Assembly (NCBI RefSeq): GCF_022213065.1
Contig: NZ_JAKLJA010000006.1
Coordinates: forward strand, 1-64,000
Direction: 5' to 3'
Length of the DNA stretch: 64,000 bases
DNA from: Paraburkholderia tagetis
Lineage (GTDB): Bacteria; Pseudomonadota; Gammaproteobacteria; Burkholderiales; Burkholderiaceae
The notes under the pieces were generated by a model. The model did no database searches and was not told the DNA's origin. It worked only from the letters and a program-made list of their open reading frames with translations. The position numbers were made by a program, and so were the translations under genes. Positions 1-8,283 of the stretch are shown in pieces. Positions within the stretch are counted from its first letter, which is position 1. Each line of letters starts with the position of its first letter.

Positions 1-116
1 ACACGCTTCCTTCAGACCCCGCCTCGCGACGACGCCCTTGCGTTTCACTAGCCCTTCGCCCCATCTGGCTGGGCAGGGGACTCTCACCCCCAAGCTGTTG
101 CGCATGCTCGGCGCAC
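1..116 (-). mobile_element. 5' end of a group II intron (partial, cut by window edge)
   Basis: Read on the minus strand, the sequence begins at 116 with GTGCGCC, which fits the group II intron 5' consensus GUGYG. It then continues with a domain-I-like stretch typical of bacterial introns: a GGGGGTGAGAGTCCCC hairpin and, further in, a CTGAAGGAAGC element. The intron start directly abuts the T-run of a terminator hairpin (117-143). Insertion just downstream of a terminator is the known target preference of group IIC introns. The maturase and 3' end would lie left of the window, so subclass and integrity cannot be judged. Confidence 0.72.
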
Positions 117-143
117 AAAAAATACCGGCTCGAAGCCGGTATT
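117..143 (-). terminator. Rho-independent terminator of the propeller gene and intron target
   Basis: A perfect 10-bp inverted repeat (AATACCGGCT / AGCCGGTATT, loop CGA) is followed on the minus strand by a run of six T. It lies 63 bp after the stop of the gene ending at 207. The group II intron begins immediately after the T-run. Confidence 0.8.
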
Positions 144-206
144 CAGAAATGAAATGCTCAGTCGAAATTCACTCGCCAGGAAAAGGTTTCCCGGGGAAAT
201 TTCTAG

Positions 207-1214
207 TCATTTAACGCCCACGACAGCAATACAGTCGTTCTTGAATGAGCTTACCCAGTATTCTCCATTAACAACAATCGTGCTGGTTCCACACACCAGG
301 TCCTCATTGACGCCAGGCGCGATGAGCGTTTCTTTTTTCATCGTCCCGGCGCAAATCACATCCACCTGGGTTGGGATATTTTTACACGTGATGCCCCCGC
401 CTCCCAAGCAGGCGAAAATATCTTCAAGCGGGGCTGCCTGCCCGGTCGCATAGAAATGATTCATGTCGGGTGCCCAGCGAAGATTGTCGGGCCGGAAATC
501 CAGGTCGATTTGCGTGAAAATATTGTCATCCCCGCTGGCGGGACACTCTATTTTCAGGATTTTCTTGCTTCCCCATAACGCGGAAAAAGCCAGCCGGCGA
601 TCTCTTGTTGCGATCAGTCCATTGGGCGCACACACCCATTCGAGACCAGGAATTGCTTTCCAACCTTTTCCTGAAGACCACAAAAGAATTTTTCCCATTG
701 GCGTTCCGTTCTTGATCTTCTCATAGAGATCTTTATCATCATGGTCCCAGATATAGGTGGTCATGATTTGGTGATCTCTTAGGCCCACCACGGCGTTTAG
801 AGAAGCATTCTCCGGCGCGACAACGCAACCACACCAACTCAATACCGGCTTTCCACTGTCCAGAACGACGTCAAAAACTTCGATAGACTCCCTGCCCCCA
901 TGGTTCACAACATACAATCTTTTTTCTTCGGGATAGTAGTCTATGCCATGCGTCGAGAGCGCGGATAAATCCGGCAAGGGCGCATCAGGATAGTGTTTCC
1001 GATCCGGATTGATCTTGATCGATTTAATGTCAACAAGCTCCGCACGCTTTTCCAGAACATCAAAAATAAATAAAAAACCAGGTGCAGCGGCAGGCGAATA
1101 ATTACTTCCGCAAACCCATTGCTCATCGAGATGAACGATGTCCTCAACATTTTTTACCCCTTCGATGAAGGTCACCTTGCTCAGATCAGGTGTTAATTTT
1201 GATGAGTTATTCAT
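207..1214 (-). CDS. Paraoxonase/SMP-30-like six-bladed beta-propeller protein
   Basis: The 335-residue protein has no signal peptide. It shows what look like all calcium-site elements of paraoxonases: Glu24-Asp25 (PON1 E53-D54), His89-Gly90 in a THGID motif, Asn104-His105 (the NH of the NHP motif), Asn140, Asn198 in APNG and Asp243-Asn244 in RPDN. These residues bind catalytic and structural Ca2+ and support lactone/ester hydrolysis in the family, so a lactonase or arylesterase role is likely; the substrate is unknown. An AAGGA element lies about 12 bases before the ATG. Base composition and codon use (AAA, ATT, AAT, TTT rich) are clearly more AT-rich than all neighbours, which points to recent transfer. 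It is followed by its own terminator and the intron. Confidence 0.72.
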   Translation of the reverse strand: MNNSSKLTPDLSKVTFIEGVKNVEDIVHLDEQWVCGSNYSPAAAPGFLFIFDVLEKRAELVDIKSIKINPDRKHYPDAPLPDLSALSTHGIDYYPEEKRLYVVNHGGRESIEVFDVVLDSGKPVLSWCGCVVAPENASLNAVVGLRDHQIMTTYIWDHDDKDLYEKIKNGTPMGKILLWSSGKGWKAIPGLEWVCAPNGLIATRDRRLAFSALWGSKKILKIECPASGDDNIFTQIDLDFRPDNLRWAPDMNHFYATGQAAPLEDIFACLGGGGITCKNIPTQVDVICAGTMKKETLIAPGVNEDLVCGTSTIVVNGEYWVSSFKNDCIAVVGVK

Positions 1215-1489
1215 ACCCTATTATTCCTTGAAATTCCAGGATGATCTCGCCATGCAAGATCGCAAACGTTAATTTTTTACCCAAAAAACAGCGCGCTTTT
1301 AGGGCACTTTACAGCCGTTCTGACTATATCAGCTTTAAATTGAGAGCCCATGCGCCATAAATGTTTGCGATCAACAAAAGCCAATGCCATGATTATTGAT
1401 TCGACATCTATGAACTTGAATCAAGCAGCATGGCGCACAAGGCCATGTTCGAATGACACGCAATCGGGCGCGGCTCGAGTTGTCGCCGC
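1215..1489. other. AT-rich intergenic region
   Basis: This 275-bp gap separates the propeller gene from otsA. Down to about 1460 it has the same low GC as the propeller gene, then composition changes abruptly to that of the chromosome. It presumably holds the promoter of the propeller gene and the right boundary of the insert. I see no repeat or RNA gene in it. Confidence 0.5.
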
Positions 1490-2896
1490 TCAACGCGGCT
1501 GCGGCACAGCCGCGAGATCGGAGAGGAAGCGGTCGCGCCAGACACCCAGGTCGTTGCGGCGCAATGCCTCCATGTTGGTCAAGTAGCGCGTCTTGCGCTC
1601 TTCGAGCGGCATCGAAAGCGCGCGCCCGAGCGCCTCCGACATGCCCGCCGCATCGTGAGGATTGACGAGCAGCGCGCCAGTGAGTTCGGCAGCGGCGCCC
1701 GCGAATATCGACAGCACGAGCACGCCGGGATCCTCGGGATTCTGCGCGGCCACGTATTCCTTCGCGACCAGATTCATGCCGTCGTGCAGCGGCGTGACAT
1801 AGCCCACCTGCGACTCGCGAAAGAGCGACATTAGCTTCCAGCGATCGTATTGCTGGCTCAGATAGCGGATGGGCGTGTAGTCGAGGCCCGAATAGCGCCC
1901 GTTGATGCGGCCTGCCTCGCGCTCCAGCTCCTCGCGGATGAGCTTGTAGCTCGCGACATCGGAGCGCGTGGGCGGCGCGATCTGCACGAGCGTGACCTTG
2001 CCGCGCCATTCGGGCGAATGCTCGAGCAACTGCTCGAACGCGTGGAAGCGCTCGACGAGCCCCTTCGAGTAATCGAGCCGGTCCACGCTCATGACGAGCT
2101 TGCGCCCTTCGAGACTCTGCTTGAGGTCGAGCACGTGCTGGCGGCTCTCGTAGCGCGCGGCCTGCTCGGAAATCTCGTCGGGAAACACGCCGATGCGATA
2201 GACGCCCGTGCGCAGCTTGCGCCCATACGCGCCCACCTCGCCCACTTCCTCGTTCTCGCCGTGCTCGCGCACCGTGCCGCGTGCCTGGCGCACGATGTAA
2301 TCGTGAAACGCCTGCTGGTCGTTGCGCGTCTGGAAACCGAGCAGGTCGTAGCAGCACAGCGACCTCGCAAGCTCATCGTGCGGCGGAATCGTCTGCAGCA
2401 CTTGCGGCGAGGGAAACGGAATATGCAGAAAGAAGCCGATGCGATTGCGCACGCCTTCGGAGCGCAGCGCCTCGGCGAACGGAATCAGATGGTAATCGTG
2501 GACCCAGATGATGTCGTCGGGCTCGATCAGCTTTATGAGCTTGTGCGCGAGCCACGCGTTCACGCGCCGGTAGCCGGCGTATTCGTCGCGCTCGTAGCGC
2601 GCGAGATCGTTGCGGTAGTGGAAGACCGGCCACAGCGTGGCGTTCGAGAAACCGCGGTAATACTGGTCGTAGTCCTTCCTCGTGAGACCGGCCGTCGCAA
2701 ACGTGACGTGGCCCTCCTCGACGAGCGTCGGGCCCGCGTTCGCCACTGTCTCGCTCACGACGTCGCCACTCCAGCCAAACCATACGCCGCCCGCGTCCTT
2801 GAGCGCGCCAAACACGCCCACAGCGAGCCCCCCCGCGGAGCCTTTGGTCTCCGTGGGTGTCGCCACGCGGTTCGAGACGACTATCAGTCTGGCCAT
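1490..2896 (-). CDS. otsA: Trehalose-6-phosphate synthase (GT20)
   Basis: OtsA transfers glucose from UDP-glucose to glucose-6-phosphate, giving trehalose-6-phosphate, a cytosolic step in osmoprotectant synthesis. At 468 residues it matches E. coli OtsA (474). Recognisable GT20 elements are an N-terminal LIVVSNRV, a GWSGDV loop, the HDYHLIPFAEALR helix, RLDYSKGLVERF and the C-terminal LHDGMNLVAKEYVAAQ nucleotide-sugar-binding segment. The start at 2896 is chosen because GGAGGAG lies about 8 bases upstream and the protein begins there with the family N-terminus; the reading frame is open further upstream only into remnants of another gene. No otsB phosphatase is next to it: downstream lies the foreign propeller gene, upstream a decayed MscS. 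Confidence 0.95.
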   Translation of the reverse strand: MARLIVVSNRVATPTETKGSAGGLAVGVFGALKDAGGVWFGWSGDVVSETVANAGPTLVEEGHVTFATAGLTRKDYDQYYRGFSNATLWPVFHYRNDLARYERDEYAGYRRVNAWLAHKLIKLIEPDDIIWVHDYHLIPFAEALRSEGVRNRIGFFLHIPFPSPQVLQTIPPHDELARSLCCYDLLGFQTRNDQQAFHDYIVRQARGTVREHGENEEVGEVGAYGRKLRTGVYRIGVFPDEISEQAARYESRQHVLDLKQSLEGRKLVMSVDRLDYSKGLVERFHAFEQLLEHSPEWRGKVTLVQIAPPTRSDVASYKLIREELEREAGRINGRYSGLDYTPIRYLSQQYDRWKLMSLFRESQVGYVTPLHDGMNLVAKEYVAAQNPEDPGVLVLSIFAGAAAELTGALLVNPHDAAGMSEALGRALSMPLEERKTRYLTNMEALRRNDLGVWRDRFLSDLAAVPQPR

Positions 2897-3019
2897 CGAG
2901 ATACTCCTCCTGTCTGCTCCATTGCTGCTTCGTTTTCGTTTTCGTGAAGACCGTGGTTTGCCCGCTTCGTCGTCTGCGCCGTATTCTCCGAATGCGCCGG
3001 CCCTGCCGCTCTCCATCTG

Positions 3020-3385
3020 CGCACGCTCCTTCGCACAGCGGTGCGAGCGGCATGCGGTAGTCGAGCCACAGGAACACCGAGCCGATGATTTGCGAACTGC
3101 TGCGCGTCCAGTTCGTGAACGGATTCTCGATGAACCATTGGAGCGGCACGATCAGGCGCCGCTGGTCCCAGATCCGCACCGAGACATAGGTGCCGGTAAT
3201 TTCTTCTATGCGTCCCCACTCGCCCTGGATCACGACCACGTCGTCGAGCCGGATCGGCTGGGTCAGCGCGATCTGCACCCGGCAATCAGGTTCCTCAGCA
3301 CGGGGCGTGCCGCGATACCGTCAACGAGACCGGCGACCACCGAGCCAATGAACAGGGAGAAGTCGTCGATCGTTGGCATCAGCGG
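3020..3385 (-). pseudogene. Decayed MscS-family mechanosensitive channel
   Basis: Two frames together carry the core of an MscS channel. The first gives the end of the pore helix and the following loop, IAARPVLRNLIAG (around 3279-3350). The second gives the beta domain, starting IALTQPIRLDDVVV and ending FLWLDYRMPL (3023-3278). Intact homologues read through LIAGxQIALTQP, so one or two bases are missing near 3278-3281. The N-terminal membrane helices and the C-terminal alpha/beta domain are also absent, so this is a true remnant and not only a sequencing slip. It lies just upstream of otsA; both belong to osmotic adaptation. Confidence 0.75.
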
Positions 3386-3748
3386 CCAGTTCCTCCTGAG
3401 CTTGAGGGCAGCGGACGGAAACGGCGCGGGCATGAACCCGCACAGTGAGTACGGCATTCGAGGCGCAGGCAGCGAGCCCGCACGGCGCGGCACGAGGCAA
3501 CGGCGCCTGATGTCACGTCACACTACGCGAATGCGCGTAAAAATGCGCTAAAGAATGTGCCCGGCCGGGTTGGCCGGCGCAGCGGCGCGAGATGCAGTGA
3601 CGGCCGCGAGCCGTCCCGCTGGTGAATCGACTGAAGGCATGCGCCGATGGTTCAACGGCGCTCAACTGCGAATATCGGGAACCGAGCAACCGGAAGCACG
3701 GATCGCCATGCATCCGGATGCGCTGGAAAAGACCGAACTTCTATCGGC
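3386..3748. other. Intergenic region, no gene seen
   Basis: Between the MscS remnant and the Rap1a-like gene no convincing reading frame is visible. It may include further unrecognisable MscS debris at its left. A GC-rich inverted repeat (CCGGCCGGGTTGGCCGG, about 3560-3577) lies within it but has no T-run. Confidence 0.4.
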
Positions 3749-4105
3749 TCAATTCGGAGTCTTGCACGGAAACGCCTTGCCGAGCCCGAGCGAGATAGCC
3801 GTGCTGGCGTTGTAGCCGGCGACGTTCGGGTTGTCGGCGATGTACTTGCGCACGGCGTCGGTGAGTTGTGCCGAACGCGCGTCCTGCGGCAGACAGAAAT
3901 ACTGGCCGACACGCGGGCCGGTCGTGCCGCCGATGGCGTCGATGGTGTTGAAAATGCCGTCGGCGGCCCCTTCGATATAGGCGGCGCATGCGCTGCGAGA
4001 CGCCACATCGGTCTTCGAGCACAGCCGGTTCAGATCGGAGGCGGTGAAGGCGAAAGCAGAAATCGGCACAGCGAGCGCGCCGGCGCAGATCAGAGCCCGC
4101 AGCAT
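3749..4105 (-). CDS. Secreted Rap1a/Tai-type immunity-like protein
   Basis: This 118-residue protein has a clear signal peptide (LRALICAGALAVPISAFAF). The mature part matches the Rap1a/Tai fold by pattern: an N-terminal DLNRLC, a CAAYIEGAADG helix, YFCLP in the middle, a VRKYIADNP helix and a closing FPC. Four to five cysteines are spaced as in disulfide-stabilised members. Known Tai/Rap proteins neutralise type VI amidase effectors in the periplasm, but many members of the family stand alone with no known role. No effector, VgrG or other T6SS gene is nearby, so immunity function is only inferred. AAGGAG precedes the chosen ATG by 6 bases; the upstream extension of the frame lacks coding character. 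Confidence 0.7.
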   Translation of the reverse strand: MLRALICAGALAVPISAFAFTASDLNRLCSKTDVASRSACAAYIEGAADGIFNTIDAIGGTTGPRVGQYFCLPQDARSAQLTDAVRKYIADNPNVAGYNASTAISLGLGKAFPCKTPN

Positions 4106-4288
4106 GATTCTCCTTGATTCGTCGCTTGATTCTTCGTTGGGTGCGGCGCTTGCCGCGCCGCGAGCCGCCCGTTGGCGGCCGGCGGCAATCCCGGTATTGT
4201 GCACTGTTTTAGCGGCGCGCCGTGCGGGTCTCTACGAAAGGGCCGGAAGCAGGCACGCCCGGCGGCCCGACCGGCCTCGCCGGCGGCC

Positions 4289-5002
4289 TTACTGCGCCGT
4301 CTGACTCATGCGCGCCGAGAGATCCTTGATCGCGTCAGGCGCCTTGTACTGCTTGGCGAAATCGAGCGCGTTCATGCCGATCTGGTTCTTCGCATTGAGA
4401 TTGGCGCCGTGGTCGAGCAGCAGCTTCGCGGTGCTCATATGGTCGCCGCGCGCGGCCATCATGAGTGGGGTCGTGCCGTTGGGCGACAGCGCATTGACGT
4501 CGGCCGAATAGCCGATCAGCAGCTTCGCCACGTCGTCGTGGCCGTTCGCGGCTGCATAGTGCAGTGGCGTCCAGCCCTGCTTGTTCACCTCTGCGCCCTT
4601 GGTGATGAGCAGCTTCACGAGATCCATGTCGCCGTTGAGCGAGGCCAGCATCAGCGCGTTCTCGCCGGATTTATCTTCGGCGGCGATGTTGGTCTTCGGA
4701 TTGTCGAGCAGCAACGCCGCCACCTTGTCCGACTTCTCGCGCGCGGCCAGCACGAGCAGCGGCATGCCCTGGCTGTCGGTGGCGTTCGGGTCCATGCCGT
4801 TGGCGATTTCCTTGGCGACGCCCTTGTCGTCGTCGAATTTCACGCTCTTCACTAGCGAGTCGATTGGCGCGGCGTGGGCCGGCGCACTTGCGAGGAAGGC
4901 GGCGCTCATGCCGATGGCGAGCGCGGCGGCGATGCGGCGCACGCCTGCGGCGCGCGTGGCTTGCGTGGCGTGGACGGTGGACGTAAGCGAATTCGAGTTC
5001 AT
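4289..5002 (-). CDS. Periplasmic ankyrin-repeat protein
   Basis: The 237-residue protein starts with a long signal peptide ending near residue 45 (FLASAPAHA). It is followed by about five ankyrin repeats: DSQGMPLLVLAAREK, DKSGENALMLASLNG, GWTPLHYAAANGHDDVAKLL, NGTTPLMMAARGDHM and IGMNALDFAKQYKAPD. The repeats make a protein-binding scaffold; the partner is unknown. Some bacterial periplasmic ankyrin proteins are linked to catalase and peroxide defence, but nothing here proves that. The upstream 75 bp (5003-5077) is strongly AT-rich and probably carries the promoter. Confidence 0.85.
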   Translation of the reverse strand: MNSNSLTSTVHATQATRAAGVRRIAAALAIGMSAAFLASAPAHAAPIDSLVKSVKFDDDKGVAKEIANGMDPNATDSQGMPLLVLAAREKSDKVAALLLDNPKTNIAAEDKSGENALMLASLNGDMDLVKLLITKGAEVNKQGWTPLHYAAANGHDDVAKLLIGYSADVNALSPNGTTPLMMAARGDHMSTAKLLLDHGANLNAKNQIGMNALDFAKQYKAPDAIKDLSARMSQTAQ

Positions 5003-5077
5003 ATCAAGCCTTAACGTTATTCGATATCGTATTGATAATAAATAATAAATCGGAATTGGCTGCGAGCGGTTCGCAAC

Positions 5078-5863
5078 TCAGGCCGTGGCTGGAATCTTGA
5101 AGAGCCGGAAAAAATTCTGCGTGGTGGCAGCGCCGAGTTCGGCGTCCGGCAATCCGCGTTGCTGCGCAATGAATCTTCCGACATGGCTAACGTATGCAGG
5201 TTCATTGGGTTTGCCGCGATACGGCACTGGCGCAAGGTATGGCGAATCCGTTTCGATCAGCAAACGCTCGAGCGGCACGCGGCGCGCCACGTCCTGGACG
5301 TCGGTCGCACTCTTGAACGTCACGATGCCCGAAAGGGAGATGTAGAAGTTCTGCGCGAGCGCGCGCTCGGCGATCGCCCAGGGCTCCGTGAAGCAGTGCA
5401 TCACGCCGCCGGGCTCCCCGGCGCGCTCTTCTTCCATGATGCGCAGCGTGTCGTCCGACGCCGCGCGCGTATGCACGATGAGCGGCTTGCCCGTGGCGTG
5501 CGCGGCGCGGATATGCACGCGAAAGCGCTCGCGCTGCCACTCCATGTCCTCGATCGTGCGCTCGCCGAGGCGGTAGTAATCGAGCCCCGTCTCGCCGATC
5601 GCCACGACCTTCGGGTGCTTCGCCAGTTCCACGAGGCCGGCGACGGTGGGTTCCTGGACATCTTCGTGATCGGGGTGCACGCCCACCGAGGCATAGACGT
5701 TCTCGTAGCGGCTCGCGATATCGAGCACCGAGGGCAGCGTCTCGAAGTCGACCGAGACGCACAGCGCGTGCGTGACAGCCTGCGCGCGCATGTTCTCGAG
5801 CACCTCGGGCAAGCGGTCGGCGAGGCCCTCGAAATTGATATGGCAATGTGAATCGACAAACAT
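5078..5863 (-). CDS. tatD: TatD-family metal-dependent DNase
   Basis: TatD hydrolases are metal-dependent nucleases with a TIM-barrel amidohydrolase fold. All metal-ligand motifs are visible in the 261-residue protein: DSHCHINF at the start, GETGLDYYR (Glu ligand), LIVHTRAA (His), GVMHCFTE (His) and LIETDSPYLAP (Asp). The ATG at 5863 puts MFVDSHCH at the N-terminus, as in the family; the longer frame adds 22 unrelated residues. It lies in the minus-strand row mltG, tmk, holB, GNAT, tatD, the usual Burkholderia neighbourhood, where the TatD homologue follows holB. Confidence 0.93.
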   Translation of the reverse strand: MFVDSHCHINFEGLADRLPEVLENMRAQAVTHALCVSVDFETLPSVLDIASRYENVYASVGVHPDHEDVQEPTVAGLVELAKHPKVVAIGETGLDYYRLGERTIEDMEWQRERFRVHIRAAHATGKPLIVHTRAASDDTLRIMEEERAGEPGGVMHCFTEPWAIAERALAQNFYISLSGIVTFKSATDVQDVARRVPLERLLIETDSPYLAPVPYRGKPNEPAYVSHVGRFIAQQRGLPDAELGAATTQNFFRLFKIPATA

Positions 5864-5959
5864 GGCGGTCCTGCAATGGAGTGCCGAATTGCGCGTCGGG
5901 CTGACTGCGCTATCGACGAAAATGTGCAACGAAAAATACGACTGTGAGCGCCGCGCCGT

Positions 5960-6472
5960 TCAGGCCGCAAGCCGCTTGCCGAGGATCACGAGATCGCGCT
6001 CGACGCCGTCGAGCACGGCCACGCGCGGCAGCGTGCCCCACGCCTCGAAGCCGAAGCTACGAAAGAGCCGCACGCTCGGCTCATTGTGGCCGAACACGAA
6101 GCCGAGCACGGTATGGATGTCCAGCCCCGGCGCGGCGTCGAGCGCCGCGGCCAGCAGCTTGCGCCCGAGCCCCTTGCCGCGCGCGGCCTCGTCCAGATAG
6201 ATGCTGACTTCCGACGTATGGCCATAGGCCGGCCGGCCATAAAAGTCCGAAAAGCTCAGCCAGGCGATCACACGGCCGCCCTCCTCGACGACCCACAACG
6301 GCCGCCGCGCCGGGCCATGCGCATGAAACCACGGCAGGCGGCTTGCTTCGCTCACAGGCTCCAGGTCGGCGGTGACCTGCCGGGACGGCACTGTCGAGTT
6401 ATAAATGGTGACGATCGCGGGCAGATCGTCGAGGGTGGCATCCCGGTAGACAAGACTCATGGTGCGGATCAT
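5960..6472 (-). CDS. GNAT N-acetyltransferase, phosphinothricin acetyltransferase type
   Basis: The 170-residue protein is a typical single-domain GNAT. The acetyl-CoA pyrophosphate loop is visible as RGKGLGRKLL (residues about 95-104). The N-terminus RDATLDDLPAIVTIYN, the SFSDFYGRPAYGHTSEVSIYL strand region and the GFVFGHNEPSVRLF segment resemble the phosphinothricin/methionine-sulfoximine acetyltransferase subgroup. The natural substrate is probably an amino-acid analogue, but this cannot be read from sequence. A second in-frame ATG four codons later (6460) is an equally good start; neither has a strong ribosome-binding site. Confidence 0.85.
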   Translation of the reverse strand: MIRTMSLVYRDATLDDLPAIVTIYNSTVPSRQVTADLEPVSEASRLPWFHAHGPARRPLWVVEEGGRVIAWLSFSDFYGRPAYGHTSEVSIYLDEAARGKGLGRKLLAAALDAAPGLDIHTVLGFVFGHNEPSVRLFRSFGFEAWGTLPRVAVLDGVERDLVILGKRLAA

Positions 6473-6529
6473 CGGATAAGACAGGGGCGGCGCTCGCCTG
6501 CGCCAGCCCGACAGGCCCGGACCCAGGTC

Positions 6530-7573
6530 TCAGGCGAACATTTCACGATAGCCGAGAAACAGCTCCTCGAACACGAGGCGCGCATTCAGCGGATGGTTTT
6601 CCACGGCGCGCTGGCGGGTCACGGCCTTCAGGTAACGGGCGAGCGCGGGCGCGTCCAGATTCGCCGCGCAACGCGCGAGCGCCGCAGCCGACTGCGGGTA
6701 GTAGCGCGGGCGGCCCGCCGTGCGTTCGGCCAGCAGGTCGTAGACCCAGCGCTGCAGCCAACCGAGTACGAGCGGCACCGGCAGCTTCTGCAGCGTCTCG
6801 CCGCATGCGAAGGCGTCGCACGCCGCGCCTGCGGCGAGCTGGCCCAACGTCCAGTCGCGCAGCGCACGGTTGTCGTCCTGCGCGAGCGCTAGCGCCGCGA
6901 GCGGCGCGCCGCCCGCCTCGGCGAGCAGGCCCGCCGGATCGGCCACACCCTGCGTTGCGAGCCACGCCTGCGCCTCCTGCGGCGCGGGCGTGCTCATCGG
7001 CCATTGGCGGCAGCGGCTGATGATGGTGGGCAGCAGCCGGTCGATGCGCGCCGAAACAAGCAGAAACACGACGCCCGATGGCGGTTCCTCGAGCGTCTTC
7101 AAGAGCGCGTTCGCAGCGGCGACATTGAGCGCCTCGGCGGGATACAGCACGACCACGCGCAGACCGCCCCGATGCGAGCCCACGCCCGTGAAACCCAGCA
7201 GCGCGCGCACCTGCTCGATGCGGATTTCTTTGCTGGGCGCGCGGGTCTTCTTGCCCTCGTCCGCGTCGCCTTTATCGGCTTTGGCGTCTTCCTTGTCGTT
7301 GGCGCCCACCGGGCCTGCGAGGTCGGCCAGCGCCTCGGGCACCACGACGCGATAGTCGGGGTGGTTGCCCTGCGCGAACCAGATGCACGCCGGACACGTG
7401 CCGCATGGCTGCCCGTCGGCTTGCGGCGACTCGCACAGCAGCCCCTTCGCCAGATGCTGCGCGAACTGGAGCTTGCCGATGCCCGCCTGGCCGTGCAGCA
7501 GCAGCGCATGCGGCCAGTGGCTGCGCAATTGCTGGAGGCGCTCCCAGTCGCCGGATTGCCACGGATAAATCAT
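6530..7573 (-). CDS. holB: DNA polymerase III subunit delta'
   Basis: Delta' is a stator subunit of the clamp loader that places the beta clamp on primed DNA. The 347-residue protein has a Walker A-like LLHGQAGIGKLQ near residue 30, the four-cysteine zinc module (LLCES...PCGTCPACIWF, about residues 46-66), an LLKTLEEPP box and the sensor/SRC motif IISRCRQW. A lysine- and aspartate-rich insert near residues 92-112 (NDKEDAKADKGDADEGKK) is a lineage-specific linker. It follows tmk and mltG on the same strand, separated from tmk by 89 bp. Confidence 0.95.
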   Translation of the reverse strand: MIYPWQSGDWERLQQLRSHWPHALLLHGQAGIGKLQFAQHLAKGLLCESPQADGQPCGTCPACIWFAQGNHPDYRVVVPEALADLAGPVGANDKEDAKADKGDADEGKKTRAPSKEIRIEQVRALLGFTGVGSHRGGLRVVVLYPAEALNVAAANALLKTLEEPPSGVVFLLVSARIDRLLPTIISRCRQWPMSTPAPQEAQAWLATQGVADPAGLLAEAGGAPLAALALAQDDNRALRDWTLGQLAAGAACDAFACGETLQKLPVPLVLGWLQRWVYDLLAERTAGRPRYYPQSAAALARCAANLDAPALARYLKAVTRQRAVENHPLNARLVFEELFLGYREMFA

Positions 7574-7662
7574 GTTTTTTAAATCAATCTATTAAGCGAT
7601 ATTTCGGAGAAATTACGCGAGCTCGGCCCGGCACTTTAAGGAATGCAAATAAGGCTTTCCAA

Positions 7663-8283
7663 TCAAAGCGCTGCGATCACCTGTTCGAGTTTCTTGCGAA
7701 TCTCGTCGATGCTCTGCGACGAGTCCACGATCGCGAAGCGGTACGGCGCCTCCTCGGCGCGGCGCAGATACTCGGAGCGGGTGCGCGTGAAAAACGCATC
7801 GGTTTCGCTCTCGAAGCGGTCCGGCTCGCGCGCGGCGCCGCGGCGCTCGCTCGCGGTATCGGGTTCGAGGTCGAACAGTACAGTCAGATCGGGCTGGAAG
7901 CCCCCCTGGACCCAGCGCTCGAGCGTCTCGAGCTTGTCGCGCGGCAGGCCCCGGCCACCGCCCTGGTAGGCGAAAGTGGCGTCGGTGAAGCGGTCCGACA
8001 GCACCCAGTCGCCACGCGCGAGCGCCGGCTCGATCACGCGGGCCAGGTGCTCACGGCGTGCGGCGAACATTAGCAATGCCTCGGTTTCGAGGTCCATCTG
8101 TTCATGCAGCAGGATCTCGCGCAGTTTCTCGCCGAGCGGCGTGCCGCCCGGCTCCCGCGTCATGACCACCGAGCGGCCGGCGGCGCCCAGCTTCCGTTCG
8201 AGCTGTTCGCGAAACCACGCCAGATGCGTGGTCTTGCCCGCGCCATCGATGCCCTCGAACGTGATGAATCGGCCCCGCGCCAT
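7663..8283 (-). CDS. tmk: Thymidylate kinase
   Basis: Tmk phosphorylates dTMP to dTDP. The 206-residue protein begins [17 protein letters not shown], a canonical P-loop, followed by the [14 protein letters not shown] dTMP-binding segment, [20 protein letters not shown] (DRF motif) and a LID region with arginines around residue 150. Its start codon lies immediately after the mltG stop codon with no spacer, so the two are almost certainly translationally coupled and cotranscribed, with holB downstream. Confidence 0.96.
   Translation of the reverse strand: MARGRFITFEGIDGAGKTTHLAWFREQLERKLGAAGRSVVMTREPGGTPLGEKLREILLHEQMDLETEALLMFAARREHLARVIEPALARGDWVLSDRFTDATFAYQGGGRGLPRDKLETLERWVQGGFQPDLTVLFDLEPDTASERRGAAREPDRFESETDAFFTRTRSEYLRRAEEAPYRFAIVDSSQSIDEIRKKLEQVIAAL

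Noticed and set aside
1371..2357. Long minus-strand frame overlapping otsA
   Set aside because: It is a high-GC shadow of otsA with an arginine- and alanine-rich, unstructured translation.
1850..2947. Plus-strand frame of 365 codons antisense to otsA
   Set aside because: Antisense mirror of a certain gene; no family motif and no ribosome-binding site.
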